The position numbers and the translations under genes are program-made. This document shows, piece after piece, positions 14,674 to 22,896 of a stretch of 53,575 bases of DNA. Each line of letters begins with the position of its first letter. The stretch's first letter is position 1. The notes below the pieces were generated by a model. It was not told the origin of the DNA, made no database searches, and worked only from the letters and a program-made list of their open reading frames with translations. This DNA comes from Oscillospiraceae bacterium (GTDB lineage Bacteria; Bacillota; Clostridia; Oscillospirales; Acutalibacteraceae). The stretch covers positions 1-53,575 of the forward strand of contig SVPR01000015.1 of NCBI GenBank assembly GCA_015065785.1, written 5' to 3'.

Positions 14674-16920
14674 TTATTCAGGAAATTTAATCATAACTGC
14701 TAAAGTTTTGCCGTTACCGCCGTAAGGTGAAATTTTATCTAAATCAACATTATTTGAGAATGTTTCACCTACTACAACATAACCACCATCAGCACCCCTG
14801 CAAAGTGCAAGTGCACCGTCACTTTCAGTACCACCGAATGAACGAACCCACATTAAAGTACCACTGCTGTTGACACCCGCTACAAAAACATCCTTTTTAC
14901 CACGGGTAGTTACACCCTTGAAATCGCGTGTTGATGAGTTTGTTGAGCCAGCCATAATATAAGTGCCGTTTGGTAATTCTAAAACACTTGTTGCAGTATC
15001 ATTATTCTGACCTCTTACAGGTGTTATAAATTTAATTCCAAGATCATTTGTGTATTTAATCATATAAGAATCGTAAGCACCGCGGGAAGCAAAATTATCC
15101 TTAAAGAAACTGTCAGGACTGGTTTCTTCTGTATCTGCTGAATCTGATGAGCCACAAACGATTATTCCACCATCTGATGTAGCTGTAATTCCTTTGAATT
15201 CATCAATTCCACTACCTGCAATTGATGTCTTGCCTAAAACCTTGCCGTCCTTTGAATATTTAACAACACCTGAGTCACATTTACCGAGTGCCGGGAATAA
15301 TTTTCCGGAATAGAAATTTCCGAGTGCAAAGATTGAACCATCAGTTGCTTCTGCAACGCCGGCAAAAGAATCCATATTACCGCCTGCATACTTCTTCCAG
15401 AGCTGGTTGCCTGATGAGGAATATCTCATAATAACTGCTTTTGATTCATTTGCATTACCGCCTGAATCTTCGGCATCGCCGTCATTGTTACCAACAGAGC
15501 CTACAATAATTGCATCACCATTTGAAGCAGTAACAACATCATTTAATAAATCAACAGTTGAAGTACCGATTGATTTTACCCATTGAACATTACCATCTTT
15601 ATCAATTTTATAAATTGCTCCGTCGTAGTAGCCCTTCACTGTAAGATTTTCAACTGCTCTACCATAGCCCACTGCATAGAATGAGCCGTCTTTACAAGGT
15701 GAAAGTGCAACTAATTCAAGAAGACCGTTTGGTGAGCCGAATGCCTTTTGCCAGATAACCTCACCGTCATTGTTATATTTAGTTAATATTGTATAAGGTG
15801 CTTTGTAATTTAACTCCTTATATTTTGCAAAGTCACCGTCTTTTGAGTTTGAAACATTTGCTGTAATGTAGCAACCGTCTGATGTAAGAATTACATCTTC
15901 ATATTTATCTGCTGCTGAGCCACCCTGGGTATTTTTCCACTCTGTTTTTGCAGGCTCAATATTAAGAGTTGGCGCTTCGGTAATATTTACGATTGTTGTA
16001 ATCAAATTACCCTGCTCGTCAACACCTGTGTTACCTTTACCATCTGTTACAAGAACTGATGATGTGCCAACATAGCTTCCGCCTGTGGTATTTGTATTAT
16101 TGCCACTTCCTGCGGTTGGTTTGATTGTTATGTTTTGAGTTACAGCATTTCCGTCTGAATCTGTTACTACTACACCATTCATATCGGTAACAGGAATTTG
16201 TACTGTTATGTCTTTATAAGCAATTGTTGTAAGAGGATTGCCGTCAGCATCATTAATTACATTGCCAAAAGCATCTGTAATAACTATCACTTCTGTTTCA
16301 GGTGTTACGGTAATTACATCACCATTTTCATCTGTAACAGGAACACCGTTTGCATCTGTTACAACAACCGGGTCTAATCTGTTTTTATTTGATACTAAAA
16401 CAACTGCTAATATAATTGCAATTAAAACAACTGCAATTATAGGAATAATTATTTTTAAATTTTTAGAATTGAATTTTTCTTTAACAGGAACTGCTGCTTT
16501 CGGCTTTTCTGCCTTTTTTTCTGCAGGAGTAACCACAGGAATAACCTCTTTTGCAGGCTCTTCCTTTTTGTCTTCTTTAATTTCTTCTTTTATTTCCTTT
16601 TCAGGCTCAGCCTTTACTGCCTCGTCTTTTATTGATTCATTAACTGCTTGAACAGGCACAGGAGAGGCAGCTTTTTCTTCTGCAATAACAGGGGCAATAA
16701 CTTCTTTTTTGGTTTCTTTTACCTCTGTTTCTTTCGCTTGCTTTTTAGCCTCTTCTTTTTTTGCCTTTTCTACATTTTTTTCAGCAACAGCTTTTTTTGC
16801 TGCATCTAAAACTGCCTGTGAAGTTTCGCCTTTTTTAGCACGCTTCATTGGTGGTGGTGCGGCTTTTTTAACTACTTCGTTTTCGTTGTTTACACCATTT
16901 GGATTTTTTTTGTTTTCCAT
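14674..16920 (-). CDS. Membrane-anchored beta-propeller-like surface protein
   Basis: 748-aa protein of unknown function. The N-terminal 155 residues are Lys/Glu/Ala-rich and presumably cytoplasmic or coiled; one transmembrane helix follows (156-177). Outside the membrane come degenerate VTDxxGNxVTDxxGN repeats (about 187-305), then a domain (about 325-748) with at least seven repeats of the type TSDGGIIVCGSSDSAD / GGYVVVGETFSNN alternating with MIKY-like strands, characteristic of a propeller built from sequential blades. It has its own promoter (17008-17036), and 14 nt separate it from dnaD, which suggests shared transcription with the primosome genes. Confidence 0.75.
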   Translation of the reverse strand: MENKKNPNGVNNENEVVKKAAPPPMKRAKKGETSQAVLDAAKKAVAEKNVEKAKKEEAKKQAKETEVKETKKEVIAPVIAEEKAASPVPVQAVNESIKDEAVKAEPEKEIKEEIKEDKKEEPAKEVIPVVTPAEKKAEKPKAAVPVKEKFNSKNLKIIIPIIAVVLIAIILAVVLVSNKNRLDPVVVTDANGVPVTDENGDVITVTPETEVIVITDAFGNVINDADGNPLTTIAYKDITVQIPVTDMNGVVVTDSDGNAVTQNITIKPTAGSGNNTNTTGGSYVGTSSVLVTDGKGNTGVDEQGNLITTIVNITEAPTLNIEPAKTEWKNTQGGSAADKYEDVILTSDGCYITANVSNSKDGDFAKYKELNYKAPYTILTKYNNDGEVIWQKAFGSPNGLLELVALSPCKDGSFYAVGYGRAVENLTVKGYYDGAIYKIDKDGNVQWVKSIGTSTVDLLNDVVTASNGDAIIVGSVGNNDGDAEDSGGNANESKAVIMRYSSSGNQLWKKYAGGNMDSFAGVAEATDGSIFALGNFYSGKLFPALGKCDSGVVKYSKDGKVLGKTSIAGSGIDEFKGITATSDGGIIVCGSSDSADTEETSPDSFFKDNFASRGAYDSYMIKYTNDLGIKFITPVRGQNNDTATSVLELPNGTYIMAGSTNSSTRDFKGVTTRGKKDVFVAGVNSSGTLMWVRSFGGTESDGALALCRGADGGYVVVGETFSNNVDLDKISPYGGNGKTLAVMIKFPE

Positions 16921-17007
16921 AAAGTGTTTCCTCCAATATAATTACAAGTATAATCAAGAATAAAGCTGAAGTTTAAAAACTTAAGCATAATAATCGTATT
17001 CTACTTT

Positions 17008-17036
17008 ATAATACCATAAATCATATTGCATTTCAA
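17008..17036 (-). promoter_or_regulatory. Promoter of the surface protein-dnaD-dnaI run
   Basis: On the minus strand, TTGAAA (17031-17036), 17-nt spacer, TATTAT (17008-17013), about 88 nt before ATG 16920. No other clear promoter is seen before recG except possibly inside element B. Confidence 0.65.
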
Positions 17037-17216
17037 TCTACAATCGCACAAAATTTGCAGTTAATTTTTTTCACTTTTCACAATAACTCCCACCAACACA
17101 GCCAAATTCTGTCAATATCTAAATTCTGTTTTGAAAAAATACATAAAAACTGAGTTAATTTATTATGTAATATCTATAAACTTTGCTTTTTATTCGCATT
17201 TTAATCAAAAAAATCA

Positions 17217-17245
17217 TTGAAAACGCGAAAAATATGTGCTATTAT
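17217..17245 (+). promoter_or_regulatory. Promoter of the EF-G-like gene
   Basis: TTGAAA (17217-17222), 17-nt spacer, TATTAT (17240-17245). It lies inside what would be an N-terminal extension of the gene and supports the start at 17337. The remainder of 17037-17216 is AT-rich with no gene seen. Confidence 0.7.
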
Positions 17246-17336
17246 TACAAATACAGAGTATTTTAATGGCATATTATTATTTAAGGCGATGAAATACTCA
17301 GGCTTTGATTTTTATCTCGCTGAGGGAGGAATTTTT

Positions 17337-19382
17337 TTGGGCAAATACACTATTGAAAACATAAGAAATGTTGCTATAACAGGCCACGCCGGTAAAGGTA
17401 AAACAACCTTAGCTGAAGCAATGCTTTTTGTTTCAGGTGCTACTGACAGATTAGGCAGAATTTCTGACGGCAACACCGTTCTTGATTTTGACGCAGAAGA
17501 AAAAAGAAGAAAGGTTTCTATTTCTTCAAGTATGGCTTTCACAGAATGGAGAAACAGAAAGGTTAATATTTTTGACACTCCTGGTCTTTTTGACTTTGAA
17601 GGTGGCAGAAGTGAAGCAATGCGTGCTTGCGAAACAACAATAGTTGTTCTTTCTGCAGGTAAAGGCATTGATGTCGGTGCTGAAAAAGCTCTTAGCGCCG
17701 CAGGTAAAATGAATCTTTCAAAATTCATAGCAGTTACAAAGTGTGACGGCGAGGAAAGAGATTTTTATAAAACTCTTGATGCTCTCAAGGTTCGCTATGG
17801 TACCGCCATTTGTCCTGTTGTTATTCCATTTATGGTGGGTGGCAAGGTTGACTGTTATGTTAACTTCTTACAGAATAAAGCTTTTAAATACTCTGACGGA
17901 AAAGCAACAGAGTGTGCGATTCCTGATGATGCAAGAATAAATGACATTCACGCAGCATTTACAGAAGCTGTTGCAACTGCTGACGATGACCTTATGATGA
18001 AATTCTTTGACGGTGAAGAATTTTCTCACGATGAAATCGTAATGGGTCTTTCAAAAGGTGTTAACGACGGTACAGTTGTTCCTGTTTACGCTTGCTCAGG
18101 CTACACAACTGATGCAGTTGACTTGCTTCTTAATGGTATTACAAAGCTTGCACCTGCTCCAAAGGGTGAAGATGGAATTGAATGTGATGAAAACGGCAAT
18201 CTTGCAGCTATATGCTTTAAAACTGTGGCTGACCCATTCATTGGTAAAATGTCTTTCTTTAAAGTAGTTTCAGGTAAAATTACTGCTGACACTGCTCCTT
18301 ACAACCCACGCACAGAGCAGGTTGAAAAAATGGGTAAGCTCGTTTTTGTTAAGGGCGGTAAGCAAGAAGATGTTTCTGAAATTACTGCAGGTGACATTGG
18401 TGTTGTTACAAAGCTCTCAGGCTTTAAAACAGGCGACACAATGTGCAGCCAGAAAGCACCTGTTACACTCGACCCTGTTAACTTCCCTGTTCCTTGCTAT
18501 TCAATGGCAGTTAATGTTGTTAAAAAGGGTGAAGAAGATAAGGTTGCTTCAGGTCTTTTAAAATTAGCTGATGAAGATGGCTCTTGCTCATTTGTTACTA
18601 ATAAAGAAACGAGAGAACAAGTTCTTTCAGGTCTTGGTGAACAACATCTCGACACAATTGTTACCAAGCTTAAAAATAAATTTGGTGTTGAAGTTGAGTT
18701 AACAGTTCCAAGAGTTGCTTACAGAGAAACAATCCGCAAAACAGTTGACAAACAAGGCAGACACAAAAAGCAATCCGGTGGTCACGGTCAATTCGGTGAT
18801 GTATGGATTCGCTTTGAGCCATATATGGGCGAAGAGGATTTTGTATTCACCTCTGACGAGGTTGTTGGTGGTGCTGTTCCGAAGAACTTCTTCCCCGCAG
18901 TTGAAAAAGGACTTCGCGATTGCGTAGCTCAAGGTCTTATTGCAGGTTACCCAATGGTTGGAATTAAAGCTTGTCTTCACGACGGCTCTTACCACCCTGT
19001 TGACTCTTCTGAAATGGCATTTAAAACTGCAGCTCGTCTTGCATTCAAAGCAGCTATTCCGGATGCAAAGCCTACAATTCTTGAACCAATAGGAACTCTT
19101 AAAGCAATTATTCCTGACGACTATTTAGGCGATATTATTGGTGATGTTAATAAACGCCGTGGTAGAGTTTTAGGAATGGCTCCTGCAGACCAACCAAAAA
19201 TGCAAGAGCTTATTGCAGAAGTTCCATTAGCAGAAATGGGCGACTTTGCAATTACTCTTCGTTCAGTAACTGCAGGTCGTGGCTCATTCACAACAGAGTT
19301 TGCTCGTTACGAAGATGCACCTGAAGCAATTGCTAAAAAGGTTATCGAGGAAGCAAAGCTTGTTGACGATGATGAGGACTAA
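17337..19382 (+). CDS. Elongation factor G-like GTPase
   Basis: Translational GTPase of the EF-G-like branch rather than housekeeping fusA. G1 is GHAGKGKTTLAEAML, where EF-G has GHIDAGKTT; G3 is DTPGLFDF; G4 is TKCD instead of NKxD. Domain II, the GLGEQHLD block, domain IV with SGGHGQFGDVWIRFEP and the C-terminal ferredoxin-like domains follow in order. TTG 17337 is preceded by GGGAGGA at 6 nt and gives 681 aa; the longer in-frame reading starting at 17217 would include the promoter. Relatives are common accessory EF-Gs in Firmicutes and Actinobacteria whose role, possibly ribosome rescue or recycling, is not settled. The terminator/parS-like cluster follows directly. Confidence 0.87.
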   Translation: MGKYTIENIRNVAITGHAGKGKTTLAEAMLFVSGATDRLGRISDGNTVLDFDAEEKRRKVSISSSMAFTEWRNRKVNIFDTPGLFDFEGGRSEAMRACETTIVVLSAGKGIDVGAEKALSAAGKMNLSKFIAVTKCDGEERDFYKTLDALKVRYGTAICPVVIPFMVGGKVDCYVNFLQNKAFKYSDGKATECAIPDDARINDIHAAFTEAVATADDDLMMKFFDGEEFSHDEIVMGLSKGVNDGTVVPVYACSGYTTDAVDLLLNGITKLAPAPKGEDGIECDENGNLAAICFKTVADPFIGKMSFFKVVSGKITADTAPYNPRTEQVEKMGKLVFVKGGKQEDVSEITAGDIGVVTKLSGFKTGDTMCSQKAPVTLDPVNFPVPCYSMAVNVVKKGEEDKVASGLLKLADEDGSCSFVTNKETREQVLSGLGEQHLDTIVTKLKNKFGVEVELTVPRVAYRETIRKTVDKQGRHKKQSGGHGQFGDVWIRFEPYMGEEDFVFTSDEVVGGAVPKNFFPAVEKGLRDCVAQGLIAGYPMVGIKACLHDGSYHPVDSSEMAFKTAARLAFKAAIPDAKPTILEPIGTLKAIIPDDYLGDIIGDVNKRRGRVLGMAPADQPKMQELIAEVPLAEMGDFAITLRSVTAGRGSFTTEFARYEDAPEAIAKKVIEEAKLVDDDED

Positions 19383-19399
19383 TACTTAATTAAAATAGT

Positions 19400-19441
19400 A
19401 TGTTTCACGAGAAACAATGTTTCTTGTGAAACATATTTTTT
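19400..19441 (+). terminator. Terminator formed by two parS-like palindromes
   Basis: ATGTTTCACGAGAAAC (19400-19415) pairs with GTTTCTTGTGAAACAT (19419-19434), giving a 16-bp stem with one G-U pair and a 3-nt loop, then ATTTTTTATTT. This fits termination of the EF-G-like transcript and coincides with two parS-like sites. Confidence 0.75.
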
Positions 19442-19460
19442 ATTTGTTTCTCGTGAAACA
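19401..19460. promoter_or_regulatory. Cluster of three parS-like (ParB/Spo0J) sites
   Basis: TGTTTCACGAGAAACA (19401-19416), TGTTTCTTGTGAAACA (19418-19433) and TGTTTCTCGTGAAACA (19445-19460) differ from the canonical parS TGTTTCACGTGAAACA by one, two and one bases. Each keeps one perfect half-site; sites 1 and 3 are exact inverses. The distance to the origin (about 10 kb) is appropriate for parS. The first two also form the terminator stem, so the resemblance may be partly incidental. Confidence 0.45.
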
Positions 19461-19565
19461 CTTTTGTTTTACAAATATTTACATTGCACATTAACAAAAG
19501 TTTAATATTTTTTATTACAATATTATTATTTAATTCATTTTCTATTAACAATTATGCTTTATACT

Positions 19566-19722
19566 AAACTCGTGCTAAGAAAGGGAGCCGCACCCGAGTA
19601 TTAGTAACTTATCCTTTGTGTTATACAAAGGATGGACCCCTCCTCAAGTAAACCTTGGCGTCAAAGTGTTATACTTACGCCGGAAAACAACGACTGTCCC
19701 CTCAGTCGTTGTTTTCTTTTTA
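19566..19722 (+). ncRNA. Candidate structured small RNA with its own terminator
   Basis: Downstream of a TATACT -10 (19560-19565, weak -35). A 5' stem GTGC/GCAC (19572-19575 with 19590-19593), optionally extended by ACTCG/CGAGT, is followed by two hairpins that share the loop GTTAT and closing sequence GTGTTATAC: a 9-bp stem 19611-19619/19625-19633, and GGCGT..ACGCC with inner AAGT/ACTT (19657-19681). The purine-rich loop GGGAG could pair with CTCC near 19640. It ends in a strong terminator. No protein frame is evident. I compared the features with known riboswitches from memory and found no match. Confidence 0.55.
19684..19721 (+). terminator. Terminator of the candidate small RNA
   Basis: A 13-bp perfect stem AAAACAACGACTG / CAGTCGTTGTTTT (19684-19696 with 19703-19715), loop TCCCCT, then CTTTTT. 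Confidence 0.88.
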
Positions 19723-19813
19723 TTTTACTTTCTGAAATATAAAAATTGAATATTTTTAAAAAAGCTGTCAATAACATAATCGTATAAGTTTAAATGCGAA
19801 AGGATATTATGTT

Positions 19814-20506
19814 ATGGACAATAAAGAAAAGAAAAATACAACAAACAGAAAATTTAAAATTGCTTATGCTTTCACTGTGGTAATTGCTTTAGGTGCTTTA
19901 ATGTTTTCAAAAATTTCTACTGAAAAGAGCTTAGGAAACATACAAAGCTTAGAAGATGATTCTGCACCAGAAGTAACAATTACTGAAACAACCGAAAATG
20001 TAGAAGAAACAGTAAGACAAAACTTAACCAATGTTCCTGACACAAGAACAGAAACCGAAAAAAATACTACCGAAGATAAATACAACAAGCCATATACAGA
20101 TTATTATTGTTTACCATTCGGCAGTGAAATAATTAAAGATTACAGCAATATGAATCCTGTTTATTCAAAAACAATGGGAGATTGGCGAACACATAACGGA
20201 ATCGACTTTTCAGGCGAAGAGGGCGGTGCAGTTGTTGCTATAAGCTACGGTGAAGTAATTGCTATTTATGATGACGCAATTTTTGGCACTTGTGTTTTAA
20301 TTGACCACGGTAATGGTGTTACTGCAAAATACTGCGGACTTAATAAAGATACTTTAACGGTCAAAGAAAATTCTTCTGTTAATATGGAATCTGTAATCGG
20401 TTATTTAGGTGAAATTCCGGGTGAAAAAATGGAGGGCGCACATTTACACTTTGAAATCACTCACAACGGCGAAATCGTAGAACCGCTTGAGCTTATGGGA
20501 AAGTAA
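19814..20506 (+). CDS. spoIIQ: SpoIIQ-like M23 metallopeptidase
   Basis: Membrane-anchored LytM/M23 peptidase resembling SpoIIQ, the forespore partner of SpoIIIAH in the channel between mother cell and forespore. One transmembrane helix (about residues 14-35) is followed by an acidic Thr-rich linker and the domain starting PFGSEIIKDYSNMNPVYSKT. Zinc ligands are intact: THNGIDF gives His-x3-Asp, and GAHLHFE gives His-x-His. Clostridial SpoIIQ keeps these residues, whereas the Bacillus protein lost one. ATG 19814 follows AAAGGA at 9 nt. The last codons form the left arm of a 14-bp hairpin. A vegetative M23 role is possible. Confidence 0.8.
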   Translation: MDNKEKKNTTNRKFKIAYAFTVVIALGALMFSKISTEKSLGNIQSLEDDSAPEVTITETTENVEETVRQNLTNVPDTRTETEKNTTEDKYNKPYTDYYCLPFGSEIIKDYSNMNPVYSKTMGDWRTHNGIDFSGEEGGAVVAISYGEVIAIYDDAIFGTCVLIDHGNGVTAKYCGLNKDTLTVKENSSVNMESVIGYLGEIPGEKMEGAHLHFEITHNGEIVEPLELMGK

Positions 20507-20920
20507 AAGCTTCGCTTTTACTTTCCCAATGCAGAGTGCAGAATGCTGAGTGCAGAATTCTATTTTGAATTGAAAATGGAAAATTGAAAATTGAAAATTG
20601 TGGGACCTGCGGTCGGCAATTATAATAGTTATCCATAAAAACAAGAAATTCTATCATTTGAAGTTTGTATAAACTAAAAATGATAGAATTTTTATATTTT
20701 ATATTTAAATCTTAATATTTGCAATTAGTATAAATGAAAAGTCAGTTTACCATTATAACCAATTATTATAATTACGGCGTAGCCCCTAAATTTTCAATTT
20801 TCAATTTTCCATTTTCAATTATTTTTGCGTCGCAGGCCCGAAATTCAGCACTCTGCACTCAGCACTCTGCATTTTCGCAAAGCGAACCCTGCTTCCTGTT
20901 TCCTGTTTTCTGTTTCCTAA
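20497..20920. repeat. Heptamer/hairpin element D, largest nested copy
   Basis: The left arm starts inside the preceding gene: hairpin GGGAAAGTAAAAGC-TTC-GCTTTTACTTTCCC (20497-20527), then TGCAGAA heptamers, GAAAATT heptamers, GACC-TGC-GGTC and AATTATAAT. The core holds the conserved 46-bp hairpin (20646-20691) and about 70 bp of unique DNA. The right arm runs ATTATAATTAC, GGC-GTA-GCC, TTCAATT heptamers, an imperfect GTC-GCA-GGC, CTGCACT heptamers, TTCGC-AAA-GCGAA and TCCTGTT heptamers. The two arms are nested mirror images by heptamer type. Confidence 0.88.
20646..20691. repeat. Conserved ATAGAACTT-type hairpin, copy 1
   Basis: A 14-bp perfect outer stem (20646-20659 with 20678-20691) has an inner stem AGTTT/AAACT. 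This copy reads AAATTCT..AGAATTT, with compensatory change relative to copies 2 and 3 (AAGTTCT..AGAACTT). It is followed by T-rich DNA, so it could terminate transcription. Confidence 0.85.
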
Positions 20921-20928
20921 ATTAAGTC

Positions 20929-20957
20929 TTGTATTTCTCCAACAAATGTGCTAATAT
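20929..20957 (+). promoter_or_regulatory. Promoter of the NhaC antiporter gene
   Basis: TTGTAT (20929-20934), 17-nt spacer, TAATAT (20952-20957), just outside the right end of repeat element D. Confidence 0.55.
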
Positions 20958-21009
20958 GAAAAATGTGTAAAATAATGTAAAAAAGCACAATTTAAATGGA
21001 GGTATAAAA

Positions 21010-22635
21010 ATGACAGCAAAGAAATTAGTTCCAAAAATCTTACTTTGTTTATTCGTTGTTGCGTTTATTGTAGTGTGTGCAGTAATGGCACCGGCGACAA
21101 GTGCAACAAGCACATTATGGGCATTGTTACCGCCTGTAATTGCAATCTGCCTCGCACTTATCACAAAAGAGGTTTATTCTTCTCTTTTTGTTGGTATTGT
21201 AGTTGGTGGTCTTTTAGCAACATCATTTAACGGACTCCACACAGTTGGTGCAGTTGTTAGTGATGGTTTCATCAGTGCCGTTTCAGGCAATGCAGGCATT
21301 TTCATCTTCTTAGTTCTTTTAGGTGCAATGGTTGCACTTATCAACAAAGCAGGTGGCTCTGCTGCATTTGGTGAATGGGCATCTAAACACATCAAAACAA
21401 AGGTTGGTGCATCTATTGCAACATTCCTTTTCGGTGTGCTTATTTTTATTGATGACTATTTTAACTGCTTAACAGTTGGCTCAGTTATGCGCCCTGTTAC
21501 AGACAAAACAAAAATGTCCCGTGCAAAGCTTGCATATTTAATAGATGCTACTGCAGCTCCTATTTGTATGATTGCTCCTATTTCTTCATGGGCAGCAGCG
21601 GTTTCATCTTATGCTCCTGAAGGCGTAAACGGTATTACTCTTTTCTGTAATGCAATTCCTTTTAACTTCTATTCTTTAATGACATTTGTTTTTGTTATTA
21701 CTCTTACTTTAATGAAGTTTGATTACGGCCCAATGAAGCTTCACGAAATGAATGCTTTAAAAGGTGACCTTTTCACATCAGGTGAAATTAAAGCAGATTC
21801 TGAAGAAGAAGTTGCAAAAGGCAAGGGCAAGGTTATTGATTTAGTTTTACCAATTATTATTCTCATTGCTATCAGCGTATTCTCACTCGTTTATGTTGGT
21901 AGATGTATGGGTGAAGAATGGGTATTCGCAGCATCACAATATGACGGCTCTTTAAGCTTTATTGATGCCTTTGCAAACACAGACGCAACAGTTGGTCTTC
22001 CTTGGGGTGGAATTATTGCTCTTGTAGTAACAATTATTTACCTTGTAGCAAGAAGAGTTATCTCTTTCAAGGATGCTATGGAGTGTATTCCAAAGGGCTT
22101 TATTGCAATGGTTCCTGCCCTCCTCATTCTCACAATGGCAACTACTCTTAAAAATATGACAAATCTTCTTGATGCTTCAGGCTTTGTTGAAAATGCAATG
22201 GCAAATGCAGGTGCATTAGAAAACTTCTTACCTGCAATCATTTTCATTGCTGCTTGCTTTATTGCTTTCTCAACAGGTACATCATGGGGTACATTCGGTA
22301 TTCTCATCCCTATTGTTCTTGCAGTATTCCCTGTAGGTAGCACATTAGGTACAATTGGTATGTCAGCTTGTCTTGCAGGTGCTGTTTGCGGTGACCACTG
22401 CTCACCTATTTCAGATACAACAATTATGTCAAGTGCTGGTGCTCGTTGCGACCACTTAAACCATGTTTCAACTCAGATTCCTTACGCTGTAACAGTTGCA
22501 GGAATTTCATTCGTTGGTTACATAATTGCAGGATTTATTCCGGAACAATATGCACTTGTTACTCTCCCGATTCTTATTGTATTAACAGTTGCAACATTGT
22601 TTGTAATTAAAGCTGTTACTAAAAAGAAAGCTTAA
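21010..22635 (+). CDS. nhaC: NhaC-family Na+/H+ antiporter
   Basis: Multi-helix inner-membrane antiporter (541 aa) that exchanges Na+ or an organic substrate against H+. The family signature regions are ALLPPVIAICLALITKEVYSSLFVG near the N-terminus, FGVLIFIDDYFNCLTVGSVM with charged residues inside a helix, SAPI-like ATAAPICMIAPISSWAA, GTSWGTFGILIPI, and AVCGDHCSPISDTTIMSS near the C-terminus. AATGGAGG precedes ATG 21010. The gene is monocistronic between repeat elements D and E. It could recycle Na+ set up by the decarboxylase, but substrates such as malate/lactate or arginine/ornithine are known for relatives. Confidence 0.9.
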   Translation: MTAKKLVPKILLCLFVVAFIVVCAVMAPATSATSTLWALLPPVIAICLALITKEVYSSLFVGIVVGGLLATSFNGLHTVGAVVSDGFISAVSGNAGIFIFLVLLGAMVALINKAGGSAAFGEWASKHIKTKVGASIATFLFGVLIFIDDYFNCLTVGSVMRPVTDKTKMSRAKLAYLIDATAAPICMIAPISSWAAAVSSYAPEGVNGITLFCNAIPFNFYSLMTFVFVITLTLMKFDYGPMKLHEMNALKGDLFTSGEIKADSEEEVAKGKGKVIDLVLPIIILIAISVFSLVYVGRCMGEEWVFAASQYDGSLSFIDAFANTDATVGLPWGGIIALVVTIIYLVARRVISFKDAMECIPKGFIAMVPALLILTMATTLKNMTNLLDASGFVENAMANAGALENFLPAIIFIAACFIAFSTGTSWGTFGILIPIVLAVFPVGSTLGTIGMSACLAGAVCGDHCSPISDTTIMSSAGARCDHLNHVSTQIPYAVTVAGISFVGYIIAGFIPEQYALVTLPILIVLTVATLFVIKAVTKKKA

Positions 22636-22639
22636 CAGA

Positions 22640-22896
22640 AAAGTGCTGAGTGCAATATAATTAAGAATTAAAAATGAAAAATTAAAAATTGTGGGACCTG
22701 CGGTCGGCAATTATAATTAAATAACAAAAAGATAAGTTCTATCATTTAAAGTTCGTAAACTAAAAATGATAGAACTTATTTTATTTAATCGATAAATAAT
22801 TATAATCGGCTTTGCCCCGAAATTTTTAATTCTTAATCTTTCATTTTTAATTTCAAGGTATATTCCCTTAACTCAGCATTCAGGACTTAGCACTAC
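22640..22896. repeat. Heptamer/hairpin element E
   Basis: Fills the gap between the antiporter stop and the convergent isomerase stop. Left: two degenerate GTGCTGA units, then AATTAAG/AAAAATG heptamers, GACC-TGC-GGTC, AATTATAAT. Core: conserved hairpin 22734-22777. Right: AATTATAATC, GGC-TTT-GCC, TTTAATT heptamers and CTCAGCA/TTCAGGA heptamers ending at the isomerase stop codon 22897. Confidence 0.87.
22734..22777. repeat. Conserved ATAGAACTT-type hairpin, copy 2
   Basis: The stem AAGTTCTATCATTT (22734-22747) pairs with AAATGATAGAACTT (22764-22777), with inner AGTT/AACT. It lies at the centre of element E. Confidence 0.85.

Noticed and set aside
17217..17336. N-terminal extension of the EF-G-like protein
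   Set aside because: The region holds a 17-nt-spaced promoter, and a GGGAGGA ribosome binding site precedes TTG 17337, which starts right before the conserved domain.
19566..19722. Known riboswitch such as c-di-AMP (ydaO), often upstream of wall hydrolases
   Set aside because: The conserved ydaO core segments are not present, and the segment ends in its own terminator 90 nt before the peptidase start.
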